In this document: positions 19,444-30,676 of the stretch, one piece after another
Layout: each line of letters begins with the position of its first letter
Numbering within the stretch: the first letter of the stretch is position 1
Assembly: GCF_030140925.1 (NCBI RefSeq)
Contig: NZ_JARBWD010000001.1
Coordinates: forward strand, 1,736,001 to 1,800,000
DNA length: 64,000 bases
Direction: 5' to 3'
Origin: Parerythrobacter aestuarii
Lineage (GTDB): Bacteria; Pseudomonadota; Alphaproteobacteria; Sphingomonadales; Sphingomonadaceae
Notes under the pieces: model-generated
What the model saw: only the letters and a program-made list of their open reading frames with translations
Told to the model about the DNA's origin: nothing
Databases searched by the model: none
Made by a program: the position numbers and the translations under genes

Positions 19444-20058
19444 TTAGCGCGAGTAGAACTCGACCACGAGGTTCGGTTCCATGGTGACCGGGTAAGGCAC
19501 TTCGTCGAGCTTGGGCACGCGGGTGAAGGTCACCTTGTCGTTGCCGTCAGGAGCGACGTAGTCCGGAATGTCCCGCTCGGGCAGGCTCTGCGCTTCGATG
19601 ACGAGAGCCATTTCCTTGGCCTTGTTGCCGAGGCTGACGACGTCGCCGACCTTGACGCGTGCGCTAGGGATGTTGGTCTTCACGCCGTTCAGGTAGATGT
19701 GGCCGTGGTTGACGATCTGGCGAGCGGCAAAGACGGTCGGCGCAAACTTGGCGCGGTAGACGACCATGTCGAGACGCTGCTCAAGCAGGCCGATCAGGTT
19801 CTGACCGGTGTCACCCTTCATGCGGCTGGCTTCGGCATAGGTGCGGCGGAACTGCTTTTCCGTCACATCGCCGTAATAGCCCTTGAGCTTCTGCTTGGCG
19901 CGCAGCTGCAGGCCGAAGTCGCTCATCTTGCCCTTGCGGCGCTGGCCGTGCTGGCCCGGGCCGTAGGAACGCTTGTTGACGGGGGAATTCGGGCGACCCC
20001 AGATGTTTTCGCCCATACGACGGTCAAGTTTGTACTTGGCGCTCTTGCGCTTCGACAT
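19444..20058 (-). CDS. rpsD: 30S ribosomal protein S4
   Basis: S4 is a primary 16S rRNA-binding protein that nucleates assembly of the 30S body. The 204-residue protein begins [38 protein letters not shown] and has the S4 RNA-binding domain ([34 protein letters not shown], about residues 97-130). The N-terminal zinc-binding cysteines of some S4 proteins are absent, as in the C-minus form. ATG at 20058 follows AAGGAAAG with 5 bases between. It is monocistronic, with a strong terminator after it. Confidence 0.98.
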   Translation of the reverse strand: MSKRKSAKYKLDRRMGENIWGRPNSPVNKRSYGPGQHGQRRKGKMSDFGLQLRAKQKLKGYYGDVTEKQFRRTYAEASRMKGDTGQNLIGLLEQRLDMVVYRAKFAPTVFAARQIVNHGHIYLNGVKTNIPSARVKVGDVVSLGNKAKEMALVIEAQSLPERDIPDYVAPDGNDKVTFTRVPKLDEVPYPVTMEPNLVVEFYSR

Positions 20059-20258
20059 AAGTCTTTCCTTCAATTTGCTCAGGTCCGCCGTGTGCGAACC
20101 CATCGAACCCGGTGCGCACCACCCGGCCTATTATGCCGGGCGCGGCCACCGCTTCACCGGGGTGCGGGGCCAATCGGGCGCGCAAGTAGCGCGGTGCCGA
20201 AGTGAAGGGCGCCCAATAACGCCCGGACGCCTCAAGTCAAGCAGAACCGCCGCTGAAT
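20059..20258. other. rpsD upstream region
   Basis: About 200 bases without a gene between rpsD and the small secreted protein at 20259. It holds the rpsD ribosome site AAGGAAAG (20063-20070) and a GC hairpin CCCGGC-N7-GCCGGG (20122-20140) with no T-tract. The hairpin could lie in the rpsD leader and end or modulate the upstream transcript. No S4 autoregulatory pseudoknot could be recognised by eye. Confidence 0.4.
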
Positions 20259-20531
20259 CTAGAAGGCAACTTGGCGAGCCAGCAGTTGACCAAGGTGCCG
20301 CAGGTTCGGCTGCGCATTGGCCATCGTCACCGCCTTGCTCCATTCCTTGCGAGTGATGCAGATGCTGCCGTCGCTCGGCCGATCAAGGCAGAGAACTTCG
20401 CCCTCAGTCTGGCCTGCAAGCACCATCTCCGCCTTCTCGGACACGAATGTCTTGTCTGCCGCAAGCCGGCCATCGTCAGCGTTGATGGTAACGAGTGGCA
20501 GGCTACCAGCTAGGATAATGGCAGTGAGCAT
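20259..20531 (-). CDS. Small exported protein with a cysteine pair
   Basis: A 90-residue protein. MLTAIILAGSLPLVTINA looks like a short signal peptide, and the mature part has EGEVLCLDRPSDGSICITRKEWSKA: two Cys 10 residues apart followed by a basic residue and Trp. The same pattern (Cys-x9-Cys-(I/L)-T-(R/K)-x-(E/Q)-W) recurs in the next gene. The two Cys could form a disulfide-closed loop after export. The start follows AAGGGGAAA. Function unknown; possibly sphingomonad-specific (recollection). Confidence 0.6.
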   Translation of the reverse strand: MLTAIILAGSLPLVTINADDGRLAADKTFVSEKAEMVLAGQTEGEVLCLDRPSDGSICITRKEWSKAVTMANAQPNLRHLGQLLARQVAF

Positions 20532-20636
20532 AGGTTTTCCCCTTCGTCGGTCATGTCCCCTTGCCGCGATTAAAGCGTTGCAATGATGACATTTTCCTGA
20601 ACCATTGAAGGCATTACATTACCCGAGGAGATCCGC

Positions 20637-20849
20637 TCAGTTGCCCTGGTTGGCGTCCTGCCACTGCTCCTTCGTCAGGCAGACCTTCTTCTTGCGCCGG
20701 CTATTCATGTCTTCGCGGATATAGCGACAGATCTTTGCGCTTTCAGTCCGCTCTTCGACCTGCGGCTGAGCTTCGACTTCTGGTTTCTCAGCAACTGCAT
20801 CGGGTTGGGCACTGCCTAGAAGCAGCATGGCGACCACGGTCGTAAACAT
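20637..20849 (-). CDS. Small exported protein with a cysteine pair
   Basis: A 70-residue protein starting MFTTVVAMLLLGSAQPDAVA, probably a signal peptide, then an acidic linker and ICRYIREDMNSRRKKKVCLTKEQWQDANQ. It shares the Cys-loop-Cys-(I/L)-T-x2-(E/Q)-W signature with the preceding small gene, but with a very basic loop. The start at 20849 follows AGGAT; a longer frame from 20906 overlaps trmJ and was not used. It lies 38 bases after trmJ and may share its transcript. Confidence 0.6.
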   Translation of the reverse strand: MFTTVVAMLLLGSAQPDAVAEKPEVEAQPQVEERTESAKICRYIREDMNSRRKKKVCLTKEQWQDANQGN

Positions 20850-20887
20850 CGGGATGATCCTAGGTTGGGGTTGGGGGAGGGGGACTA

Positions 20888-21646
20888 TTAGGTGTCTTGC
20901 GCACAAACGTCATCTGGGTCGGGGCGTTCCCGGTCGGATCGCTGCAACGATGACAGGACTCCTCGCAAGGTCCGAATCTCAAGATGATTCCAACCAGGCT
21001 TGGTGAGAACGTTGCGCAAGGTAAGCCGCGTAGCCGCTTCGCGCGATGCGGGCATGAAATAGCCTTTCGGCCGCAACATGCGCTCGAGATGGTCGACCAA
21101 TCCGTCAAGCTCTGCCTGCGGGGCGGGCGGCATGAGCTCTTCTTGTGTTGGTTGAACCAATTGTGCACCCTTTGACCACTCGTATGCACACAGGATGACC
21201 GCCTGCGCGAGGTTGAGCGAGCCGAAATCGGGGTCGATCGGCACGGTCAAAATAGCGCGGGCGAGTGCGACATCATCTGTCTCGAGACCTGATCTTTCGG
21301 GTCCGAACAGGATCGCCGACCGGCCCGGTTCGGTGTGGATAGCCTTCGCAGCTTCCTCCGGAGTGGCGACAGGCTTGGTCACGCCTCGTTTACGCACTGT
21401 CGTGGCATAGATATTCGCGCAATCCGCAACAGCTTCAGCCGTTGTCTCATACACTTGCGCGGCCACTAGTACATCATCGGCACCGGCGGCCGACGGGCCG
21501 GCATCGGGATTGGGCCAGCCATCCCGCGGTGCTACCAGGCGCAACTCGGTCAACCCGAAGTTTCGCATGGCGCGGGCTGCCTTGCCGATATTCTCGCCCA
21601 GCTGGGGGCGAACGAGGACGATGATCGGTTTCCCCGCCAAGTTCAC
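20888..21646 (-). CDS. trmJ: tRNA (cytidine/uridine-32-2'-O)-methyltransferase TrmJ-like
   Basis: SPOUT-fold RNA 2'-O-methyltransferase, 252 residues, most similar to TrmJ, which methylates residue 32 of the tRNA anticodon loop. Motif 1 [25 protein letters not shown], motif 2 [14 protein letters not shown] and motif 3 [16 protein letters not shown] form the knotted SAM site. The start codon is GTG at 21646, overlapping the nrdR stop as GTGA. It belongs to the rpiB-glyA-small-nrdR-trmJ unit. Exact target is inferred from family. Confidence 0.9.
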   Translation of the reverse strand: MNLAGKPIIVLVRPQLGENIGKAARAMRNFGLTELRLVAPRDGWPNPDAGPSAAGADDVLVAAQVYETTAEAVADCANIYATTVRKRGVTKPVATPEEAAKAIHTEPGRSAILFGPERSGLETDDVALARAILTVPIDPDFGSLNLAQAVILCAYEWSKGAQLVQPTQEELMPPAPQAELDGLVDHLERMLRPKGYFMPASREAATRLTLRNVLTKPGWNHLEIRTLRGVLSSLQRSDRERPDPDDVCAQDT

Positions 21647-22110
21647 TCTTTCCCCGCTGCCGCTTCCTGCACGGTACTGGCAAATTCTTCAAAGTCTCGC
21701 GCCTCGCTGAAATCGCGATAGACGCTGGCGAAACGAATATAGGCCACGCTGTCGATCTGTCGCAGGCCGTCCATCACCATCTCCCCGATCCGGGCTGATG
21801 GCATCTCATTATCTCCGGCAGTTTCCACCTGTCGCTGGATGCCGGATACGAGCTGGTCGATCTGTTCCTGCGTTACGCCACGCTTGCGACAAGCCAGGGA
21901 AACCGATTGCTCCAGCTTGGCACGTTCGAAGGGTTCACGTCGGTCGCCCGACTTGACCACGGTGACGTCGCGCAGTTGCACGCGTTCGAAAGTGGTGAAG
22001 CGTGCACCGCAGCTGGAACACTGGCGCCGGCGACGGATCGCGGCGTTATCCTCTGCGGGCCGCGAATCCTTTACCTGGCTGTCGTCATGCGCACAGAAAG
22101 GACAGCGCAT
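21643..22110 (-). CDS. nrdR: Transcriptional repressor NrdR
   Basis: NrdR represses ribonucleotide reductase genes according to dATP/ATP. The 155-residue protein has the zinc ribbon CPFC...CSSC (residues 3-34) and the ATP-cone (about 46-136, [27 protein letters not shown]). It follows glyA in many alphaproteobacteria; here one small membrane-protein gene lies between them. No ribonucleotide reductase gene and no obvious NrdR box is in the window. Confidence 0.97.
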   Translation of the reverse strand: MRCPFCAHDDSQVKDSRPAEDNAAIRRRRQCSSCGARFTTFERVQLRDVTVVKSGDRREPFERAKLEQSVSLACRKRGVTQEQIDQLVSGIQRQVETAGDNEMPSARIGEMVMDGLRQIDSVAYIRFASVYRDFSEARDFEEFASTVQEAAAGKE

Positions 22111-22344
22111 TCAGGGGCGAAGCCGTTTGTAGAGCATCACACCGGCACCGGCGACACCGCCGATAATCGGTCCAACCACCGGCAGTATCCACCCGGCCAC
22201 GGCCCCAACGGCTGCGCCGGTCAGGACCGGTTTGGTCGAGGGGTGGTGCATGCCTTCCTTGAGCATGCCTTGCAGCTCGGCCTTGGCATCGGGCAGCAGG
22301 TCATGATCCTGCGCGCGGGGTTCTTCGGGTTCATCGTTAGGCAT
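22111..22344 (-). CDS. Small glycine-rich membrane protein
   Basis: A 77-residue protein with an acidic N-terminus (MPNDEPEEPRAQDHDLL) and a Gly/Ala-rich hydrophobic hairpin, PVLTGAAVGAVAGWILPVVGPIIGGVAGAGVMLYKRLRP, probably one or two membrane passes. It fills the space between glyA (10 bases) and nrdR (adjacent), so it is co-expressed with them. ATG at 22344 is preferred; the longer frame overlaps glyA. No function recognised. Confidence 0.6.
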   Translation of the reverse strand: MPNDEPEEPRAQDHDLLPDAKAELQGMLKEGMHHPSTKPVLTGAAVGAVAGWILPVVGPIIGGVAGAGVMLYKRLRP

Positions 22345-22354
22345 ATCAGTCTCT

Positions 22355-23665
22355 TCAGCCCTGGGGGTAAACGGGGAATTGCGAGCATAGCTCACTTACT
22401 CGCCGGCGGACACTTTCTTCGACCTGGGCATCACCTTCGGGGCCATTCTTCGACAAACCGTCGACCACTTCCGCTATCAGGGCACCGACCTTGCGGAACT
22501 CTGCCGGACCGAAACCGCGGGTGGTGCCCGCCGGGGTGCCGAGGCGTACGCCACTGGTAACGAATGGGCTGCGGGTATCGTAGGGGATGCCGTTCTTGTT
22601 GCAGGTTAGCCAGGCGCGATCGAGGCCCTTCTCGGCATCCTTGCCGGTCACATCCTTGGACGTGAGGTCGACCAGCATGGAGTGATTGTCAGTCCCACCG
22701 GAGACGATCCGCAGGCCATGCTCTTCCAAGCTGGCTGCAAGCGCACGGGCGTTTTCGACCACAGCGCGGGCATAGGCCTTGAATTCGGGCCGTAGCGCCT
22801 CGCGGAAGGCAACTGCCTTGGCCGCGACGATGTGCATAAGCGGGCCGCCTTGCAGGCCCGGGAATACCGCCATGTTGAGCGGCTTGGTCAGTTCCTCGTC
22901 ATCCCACAGGATCACGCCTGAACGCGGGCCGCGCAGGCTCTTGTGTGTAGTGGTGGTGACGACATGGGCATGCGGGAAGGGCGAGGGATGCGCGCCGCCC
23001 GCGACGAGCCCCGAAATATGGCTCATGTCGACCATCAGGTAGGCACCTACTTCGTCGGCTACCTTGCGGAAGGCTTCCCAGTCCCACACCCGCGAATAGG
23101 CGGTGCCGCCGGCGATGATCAGCTTCGGCTTGTGCTCCTTGGCGATCGCCATGACTTCGTCCATGTCGATGCGCTCGTCATCCTTGCGCACGCCATAGGC
23201 AACCGGGTTGAACCACTTGCCGCTCATGTTGACTGGCGAGCCGTGAGTCAGGTGTCCGCCCGAATTCAAGTCGAGACCCATGAAGGTATCGCCGGGGTTG
23301 AGCAGGGCGAGGAACACGGCCTGGTTCATCTGCGAGCCCGAATTGGGCTGCACATTGGCAAAATTGCACCCGAACAGCTGCTTGGCCCGCTCGATCGCAA
23401 GTGTTTCGACCACGTCGGCATAGTCACAGCCGCCGTAGTAGCGCTTGCCCGGATAGCCCTCGGCATATTTGTTGGTAAAGACGCTACCGGCGGCTTCCAG
23501 CACAGCCTTGCTGGCGATGTTCTCGCTGGCGATCAGCTCGATCTTGTCCTGCTGGCGCTTCAGCTCCTTGGCAACTGCGTCTGCCACTTCGGGATCGGCG
23601 TCTGCCAGGCTGTCGTGCCAGAAACGGTGCATGATGTCGGCGGTGGTCTGTTCGGCGGTGCTCAT
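22355..23665 (-). CDS. glyA: Serine hydroxymethyltransferase
   Basis: PLP enzyme interconverting serine and glycine while loading tetrahydrofolate with a one-carbon unit. The 436 residues carry [37 protein letters not shown], the PLP lysine in [12 protein letters not shown] and [17 protein letters not shown] at 23665 (MSTAEQTT) is used; the in-frame TTG two codons earlier would overlap the rpiB stop region. It is the second gene of the rpiB-led unit, 2 bases after rpiB. Confidence 0.97.
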   Translation of the reverse strand: MSTAEQTTADIMHRFWHDSLADADPEVADAVAKELKRQQDKIELIASENIASKAVLEAAGSVFTNKYAEGYPGKRYYGGCDYADVVETLAIERAKQLFGCNFANVQPNSGSQMNQAVFLALLNPGDTFMGLDLNSGGHLTHGSPVNMSGKWFNPVAYGVRKDDERIDMDEVMAIAKEHKPKLIIAGGTAYSRVWDWEAFRKVADEVGAYLMVDMSHISGLVAGGAHPSPFPHAHVVTTTTHKSLRGPRSGVILWDDEELTKPLNMAVFPGLQGGPLMHIVAAKAVAFREALRPEFKAYARAVVENARALAASLEEHGLRIVSGGTDNHSMLVDLTSKDVTGKDAEKGLDRAWLTCNKNGIPYDTRSPFVTSGVRLGTPAGTTRGFGPAEFRKVGALIAEVVDGLSKNGPEGDAQVEESVRRRVSELCSQFPVYPQG

Positions 23666-23667
23666 GC

Positions 23668-24117
23668 TCAAAGTGTTCCCGTTTCTGGGGGATTGGAGAG
23701 TTTATCGACGCGGCGCTGGTGGCGGCCACCGGCGAATTCGGTTTCCAGGAACGCAGTGACGCAGGCCTTGGCCATGTCGCTGCCTGTCAGGCGAGCGCCG
23801 ATGGCGATGCAGTTCGCGTCATTATGTTCGCGGCACAGGGCAGCGGACAGCGGTTCCGACACTAGCGCGCAGCGGACGGCCGTGTTGCGGTTGACGGAAA
23901 TCGAGATCCCGATCCCACTGCCGCACAGGGCTATTCCGCGTTCGGCGGTGCCATCGGCTACGACCGAGGCCAGCCTGTAGCCATAGTCGGGGTAGTCGAC
24001 GCTGTCGGCGGTCTCGGGGCCGAGGTCAGCGACCTCGTGACCCTGTTCGATCAACCAGTCGCGCAGCTCGGCCTTCAGGTCCACGGCTGCATGGTCGGAT
24101 GCAAGGGCGATACGCAT
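23668..24117 (-). CDS. rpiB: Ribose-5-phosphate isomerase B
   Basis: RpiB/LacAB-family isomerase of 149 residues interconverting ribulose-5-phosphate and ribose-5-phosphate. [22 protein letters not shown] and [17 protein letters not shown] (catalytic Cys) are diagnostic, followed by the [23 protein letters not shown] block. The start is ATG at 24117; the upstream extension is not protein-like. First gene of the rpiB-glyA-nrdR-trmJ unit, supplying ribose phosphate beside one-carbon and nucleotide control genes. Confidence 0.95.
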   Translation of the reverse strand: MRIALASDHAAVDLKAELRDWLIEQGHEVADLGPETADSVDYPDYGYRLASVVADGTAERGIALCGSGIGISISVNRNTAVRCALVSEPLSAALCREHNDANCIAIGARLTGSDMAKACVTAFLETEFAGGRHQRRVDKLSNPPETGTL

Positions 24118-24239
24118 GCGCGCGCCATAGGGGAGGCGGGTGATTCCCTCCACCCCTGATCGCGGTCTTTCCTCAAGCGGGTGCAACGGCCGGGATGGAG
24201 AGGCTTGCCTAGCGCAAATCGTCGGCGCACAGGTAGGTA

Positions 24240-25385
24240 ATGCAATGGGTTGAACCATCCGGATCGCCAGAAGAGAGCGTGCTTCGATCCGCCGATTCCG
24301 GTGATGACCTGCCCGAGCGTATCCAGTCGGAACTGTTCCGCATCCGAGAGGCAATGCGACAGGGCCGGCATGCCGAGGCCGTAGACGGTTTCGAAGCCAT
24401 GATCGCGAGGGGTGAGGGCGCCTATGTCAACTGGTCAGCACTAAGCTCGAGTTACCTCGCTTTGAGGCGAGCCGCGGAGGCATTGCAGGCGTGCCAACGT
24501 GGCGAAGAGCTTGGCGTGGATGAACCCCGCCTCTTCATGTGCAAGGCGAGGGCGCTGGCGGCGCTTGGGCAACACGCAGCATCAATCGAAGTTTTTGACC
24601 GGGAGTTCCAGCGAACCGGCGATATCCATTCGCTGTTCGGCGCGCTGCGCCTGCTGGTGCGTGCGGGTGATGGGGCTGAGGTATTGAGGTACTGCTCTCT
24701 TGCCAGTGATACCCATGGCGACAACACGGTGCTGAGGGCGATCCGTGCCATCGCGTATTCAATGACAGGCGATCGCGACGCCGCCTGTGCCCTGGTCGAT
24801 CTCGATCGCCATGTGGCGGTAGCCTCAATCGAAGGTAGACAATCGGGCGATCTGGTCGATTTCAATGCTCGTTTGGCCACCGAGGGACGCCTCCTGCTTG
24901 ATCCGTCACCCGATTTTACGCTGATCAACGAAGTTCATCTGCCGCCGCCTGAATGCAGCGCATTAGTCGAGTTGCGATCTATCGTGAAGACTGCCGTGGA
25001 TTCCTACGTGCAGGAGGCTTCGAAACGGGGGCTCGGCCACTGGTTGCCCTCGCAACTGCCCCCCGTGCGTCTTCGTAGCGGCGTAACCATGGTGCGGGCG
25101 GGCGGAACAGCCGGGCAGCATATCCATCGCACCTCGCTCTTTTCGATTGTCTACCATGTGGATGTACCCGAAGCGGTACTCGTAGCGAAGGATGGGCGTG
25201 GTGACCTGCAAATCGGTGCAGTGGAGAAGTTTAGTGGAGGTCACAAGGCATGCTGGGGTGAGCGCAGAGTTCCTGCGCAACCGGGTCAACTGACCATCTT
25301 CCCGGCGCATTTCTTCCACGATGTCATTCCGACAGGTGTTGATCCGGTACGTACATCGATGGTGTTCGACGTAATCCCAGCCTGA
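24240..25385 (+). CDS. TPR-like protein with C-terminal putative 2OG-Fe(II) oxygenase domain
   Basis: A 381-residue protein. Residues about 28-200 are helical repeats of TPR type (AMRQGRHAEAVDGFEAMIARGEG, ALRRAAEALQACQRGEELG, RALAALGQHAASIEVFDREF). The C-terminus (about 225-380) matches the putative 2-oxoglutarate/Fe(II) oxygenase group PF13759-like: GQHIHRTSLFSIVYHVDVPE (His294/His296) and GQLTIFPAHFFHDVIPTG (His360) with a distal Arg in VRTSMVFDVIP for 2OG. Such fusions hydroxylate unknown targets, perhaps proteins bound by the repeats. It is a lone gene between divergent rpiB and convergent parA-like. Confidence 0.7.
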   Translation: MQWVEPSGSPEESVLRSADSGDDLPERIQSELFRIREAMRQGRHAEAVDGFEAMIARGEGAYVNWSALSSSYLALRRAAEALQACQRGEELGVDEPRLFMCKARALAALGQHAASIEVFDREFQRTGDIHSLFGALRLLVRAGDGAEVLRYCSLASDTHGDNTVLRAIRAIAYSMTGDRDAACALVDLDRHVAVASIEGRQSGDLVDFNARLATEGRLLLDPSPDFTLINEVHLPPPECSALVELRSIVKTAVDSYVQEASKRGLGHWLPSQLPPVRLRSGVTMVRAGGTAGQHIHRTSLFSIVYHVDVPEAVLVAKDGRGDLQIGAVEKFSGGHKACWGERRVPAQPGQLTIFPAHFFHDVIPTGVDPVRTSMVFDVIPA

Positions 25386-25389
25386 TCGG

Positions 25390-26013
25390 CTAGCCGAGCT
25401 GCTTCTTCACCCACTTCCACAGCTTCTTAGCCTCCTTGGCCGCCTTGCCGCCGGAATCGATCTCCGCAGCGACCTCTCCCTTGGCTGAAGATTTATGGAA
25501 ATCTGCGCGTTCGCCGAAGGTTACGGGGCAAACCTCAAGGCCCAGTTGCTTGGCGGCTTCGGTTGCTTCGGCAATCTGCCTGGTGGCACCCGATGGAACC
25601 GCATTGAGGACGACAAAAGCGGGCTTGCCTGAATGCTGCAGCATGTCGGCTACGCCTTCAAGCGCGTGCAGGTCGAAAGCGCGTGGACGCGAAGGGATCA
25701 GGACGAGGTCGGCCGCCTTGATCGCTTCGCGCATGGCCGCTTCGGCATGCGGCGGGGTATCAATCACGACAATCTCGACATCATCCTGCTTTCGGGCTCG
25801 CTCGATCGTCTTGCCTAGCCGTGCCGGGGGGCTGGTGACCACGATCGGGAGGAAGTCCCCGCGCCAGTCACCCCACGCAGCGGCTGTGGCCTGGGGATCG
25901 GTATCGATAATACATGCAGGCAGTTTGCCCTGCGTGGAGCTAGCAGCAAGATGCAGGGCAAGGGTGGTCTTCCCGGACCCGCCTTTTTGGCTGACGATGG
26001 CGATAACGGACAT
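25390..26013 (-). CDS. ParA/Soj-like ATPase, orphan
   Basis: A 207-residue deviant-Walker ATPase: QKGGSGKTTLALHLA (residues 9-23), CIIDTDPQATAAAWGDWRG (Walker A'), EIVVIDTPPHAEAAMREAIKAADLVLIPSRPRAFDLHAL (Walker B). It is shorter than chromosomal ParA (about 260) and has no ParB or parS partner beside it, so it is not the chromosome-segregation ParA. The C-terminus is Lys-rich. Similar orphan ParA proteins position large complexes or act in carotenoid/cellulose loci; which applies here is unknown. It converges on the 2OG gene. Confidence 0.85.
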   Translation of the reverse strand: MSVIAIVSQKGGSGKTTLALHLAASSTQGKLPACIIDTDPQATAAAWGDWRGDFLPIVVTSPPARLGKTIERARKQDDVEIVVIDTPPHAEAAMREAIKAADLVLIPSRPRAFDLHALEGVADMLQHSGKPAFVVLNAVPSGATRQIAEATEAAKQLGLEVCPVTFGERADFHKSSAKGEVAAEIDSGGKAAKEAKKLWKWVKKQLG

Positions 26014-26106
26014 GGAAAGGCTTCCCCGACTAGATGGCGCTCGATCCTCTCCCGACCCGACATCTGCCAGCCCGCACTTGCTAAGTCCAGCCCACCTGCT
26101 GCGAGC

Positions 26107-26748
26107 CTAGTCGCCCTCTTCCGCAGTAGCGAAATTGATCGTGCGCGAGGTCAGATCCAGATAGTAGCGCCGTGCCTGTTTGCCTTCATCCGTCAGGGAA
26201 TATGATCTGCCGTAGGATCCTTCGCAGAACTTGTCCGTACTGGCGATAGGTACCCTCTGGCTGCGGACGAGGTTCATCGCCTCAAGTGAGTCCAGCGAAC
26301 CCAGCAGGCGGCGGCGAGCCTCCAGTTCATCCAGTCGCGCAGCGACAAAGTCGGCTGTCTCCCGGTTCGCACGCCTGATGGCCGCTTCGAAACCAGTGAG
26401 CGTGCACATGTTTTCCAGCGGGTAGAGTTCACCGATGGCCAACAGGGTTTCTCGCTCGTCGTTATCGAGAGAAGCGAGTTTCGCTGCAATAGTGGCATCC
26501 AGCTCGGGCATCCTTGCTGCTTCGCTGCCGTTGAACTCGACATTGAACGAGCCGATCGACACGCGCTGGGCATCCTGCGCCGACATACGCTCCACGAACC
26601 CATAAATGGGCGAATAGAACAGGAACAACAGGATGCCGGCAGTTGCAGGCCAGGCTAGTCGACCAAAAAAATCCAGGTATTTCTGCTGGATGTCGAACTT
26701 GCTCGCATTTGAGCGTCCGTCTCGCGGCGCGTCTTCTTGCTCTGCCAC
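26107..26748 (-). CDS. Single-pass membrane protein, unknown
   Basis: A 213-residue protein. One membrane helix (LAWPATAGILLFLFYSPIYGFV, about residues 31-52) separates a short polar N-terminus from a helical domain with E/L-rich heptads and a C-terminal winged-helix-like segment (GSYGRSYSLTDEGKQARRYYLDL). The start is GTG at 26748, with AGGGGG 7 bases upstream; a TTG one codon earlier is too close. It begins 12 bases after rpoD and is probably co-transcribed with it. No family recognised. Confidence 0.65.
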   Translation of the reverse strand: MAEQEDAPRDGRSNASKFDIQQKYLDFFGRLAWPATAGILLFLFYSPIYGFVERMSAQDAQRVSIGSFNVEFNGSEAARMPELDATIAAKLASLDNDERETLLAIGELYPLENMCTLTGFEAAIRRANRETADFVAARLDELEARRRLLGSLDSLEAMNLVRSQRVPIASTDKFCEGSYGRSYSLTDEGKQARRYYLDLTSRTINFATAEEGD

Positions 26749-26760
26749 CAATGCCCCCTG

Positions 26761-28776
<2,016 letters not shown>

Positions 28777-28786
28777 AAATCCCGTT

Positions 28787-30676
28787 TCAGTCCGTTTCCT
28801 GTTCGCCCGCCGTTTCCGGTTTGCGCGAAGGGCCTAAATCCTGTGGCGAGCCCGCATTGGCGCGTGCAGCCTTCAAACTCGTCATTTGGCCGAGTCGCGC
28901 TTCGAAATCCAGCTTTCGCTTCAACAGCCTCTGCTGTTCGGCGAAAGCACCTTCCGGGTCGGTTTCGAACCGCGCGGTGGCTGCGGCGAGGGCAGCTTCC
29001 AGCGCAGGTCTTTCGACCAGCAACGATACGGCTTCAGCCAGGTCTTCGCGCGCATCCTCGGTCTCGGTGCCTTCTCTAAGGAAGGAAAAATGACTTAGGT
29101 CCGGGGGCGCAAGTTGGCCGCTGCTGCCTGATATGGGCAATTCGCCGCCGTCTTCAAGCATTTCTGCCATGTCGAGCAACGGATTTATCGCAGCCGCGAT
29201 ATTCGCGTCACGCTCGGCAGCTTCTGCCAAGGCCTCCTCGTGCCGTTCGAGCTGGCTCGGATGCCGCATGAGCCCGGCCACAACGGCAGCAGTCAATCGA
29301 TCCCGACCTTGTCCGGAAACCAGCTGCTGCAATCGCTTCAAAGCGGCAGGATCGACCTTGGCAACGGGGCGTTGCTGTCCGCGGAAGCCTTCGGGCTTCC
29401 ACGGCTGGCGCTCGCGCTGCGGAAAAGCGAAGGCCGAGAACCGATCCAGCAGCTCGCGGCGATACAAGGCCTTGATGTCCGGATCGGCGATAGCATCGAC
29501 ATGCACCAGCAGCCGCGCCTTGAGCCCGGCCTTGGCTTCTGGGCTGTCGAGCGGTTGCGCATCGCGCTCGAATTCCCACAGGGTGTCGAGCAGGCCGGCT
29601 GGCTCGGAGAGTATCTCTTCCATCGCCTTCGCGCCACGCTGTTTGATCAGGTCGTCGGGGTCGAGCCCGCTGGGCAAGCGCACAATCGCCAGCGAATGCG
29701 CCGGACGCAGCAGCGGCAGGGCGCGCTGGATTGCCCGCATCGCCGCCTTCTGGCCTGCGGCGTCACCGTCGAAACACAGGATGGGTCGTTCAACCATCCG
29801 CCACAGCATCTCTATCTGGCGCTCGGTCAGGGCTGTTCCCAGCGGAGCCACCGCATCCTCGATCCCGGCATTGGCGAGGGCGATCACGTCCATATAGCCC
29901 TCGACCACCACCATCCGCCCGGTCTGGCGGGAGGCAGGGCCTGCGCGGTGGAGGTTATAGAGGGTTCGGCCCTTGTCGAACAACGGGGTGTCGGGCGAGT
30001 TGAGGTACTTGGCTACGCCGTCGCGCTTGTCGAGGATACGGCCACCGAAAGCGATCACGCGTCCGCGCGCATCCTGGATCGGCAGCATCAGGCGGTCGCG
30101 AAAGCGATCGTAATGGTTGCCGTCGTCAGTTTCGATCCGCATCCCGCTTTCGACCAGCATCTGCTCGTCGAATGCCAGCGCATTCTTGATTGCCTGCTTG
30201 TTATCCGGCGCAAAACCAAAACCGAATTCACGCACGATCGCATCCGAGAAACCGCGTGAGGCAAGATAGTCGCGCGCTTTGGCTCCTCCATCACTGCGAA
30301 GTTCCCGGACAAACCAATCCTGCGCCGCTTCCGTCACGTCGATCAGGCTGGCGCGCTTTTCCGCCTGCTTCGCCGCGCGGGGATCCGCGGCAGGGACTTC
30401 CATCCCGGCTTCCTGCGCCAGCTCTTTCACCGCATCCATGAACTGCAGGCCGCGCTGGTCGGTCATCCAGCGGATGACGTCGCCATGCGCCCCGCAGCCG
30501 AAGCAGTGGTAGAAGCCCTTTTCGTCGGAAACGGTGAAGCTGGGGCTCTTCTCGTTGTGGAAAGGGCAACACGCTTTCCACTCGCGCCCGGCCCGCTGCA
30601 GCTTGGTCGTGCGCATGATGACGCTGGAGAGCGTCACCCGTGCGCGCAATTCGTCAAGCCATTGGGGACTCAGCAT
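28787..30676 (-). CDS. dnaG: DNA primase
   Basis: Synthesises the RNA primers for replication. The 629 residues comprise the CHC2 zinc domain ([35 protein letters not shown], about 35-70), the RNA-polymerase core, the TOPRIM segment ([18 protein letters not shown] and the acidic [11 protein letters not shown], about 255-320) and a C-terminal helical DnaB-binding region. The ATG at 30676 is overlapped 7 bases by the 3' end of a DUF559 gene, which probably inserted upstream. dnaG-rpoD form one unit. Confidence 0.97.
   Translation of the reverse strand: MLSPQWLDELRARVTLSSVIMRTTKLQRAGREWKACCPFHNEKSPSFTVSDEKGFYHCFGCGAHGDVIRWMTDQRGLQFMDAVKELAQEAGMEVPAADPRAAKQAEKRASLIDVTEAAQDWFVRELRSDGGAKARDYLASRGFSDAIVREFGFGFAPDNKQAIKNALAFDEQMLVESGMRIETDDGNHYDRFRDRLMLPIQDARGRVIAFGGRILDKRDGVAKYLNSPDTPLFDKGRTLYNLHRAGPASRQTGRMVVVEGYMDVIALANAGIEDAVAPLGTALTERQIEMLWRMVERPILCFDGDAAGQKAAMRAIQRALPLLRPAHSLAIVRLPSGLDPDDLIKQRGAKAMEEILSEPAGLLDTLWEFERDAQPLDSPEAKAGLKARLLVHVDAIADPDIKALYRRELLDRFSAFAFPQRERQPWKPEGFRGQQRPVAKVDPAALKRLQQLVSGQGRDRLTAAVVAGLMRHPSQLERHEEALAEAAERDANIAAAINPLLDMAEMLEDGGELPISGSSGQLAPPDLSHFSFLREGTETEDAREDLAEAVSLLVERPALEAALAAATARFETDPEGAFAEQQRLLKRKLDFEARLGQMTSLKAARANAGSPQDLGPSRKPETAGEQETD

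Noticed and set aside
20122-20140. CCCGGC hairpin upstream of rpsD as an S4 autoregulatory element
   Set aside because: A simple hairpin with no pseudoknot-like partner that could be found by eye; too common in GC-rich sequence to claim.
25390-26013. Chromosome-partition parA near the replication origin
   Set aside because: No parB, gidA/mnmG, gidB or parS-like sites nearby, and the protein is too short.
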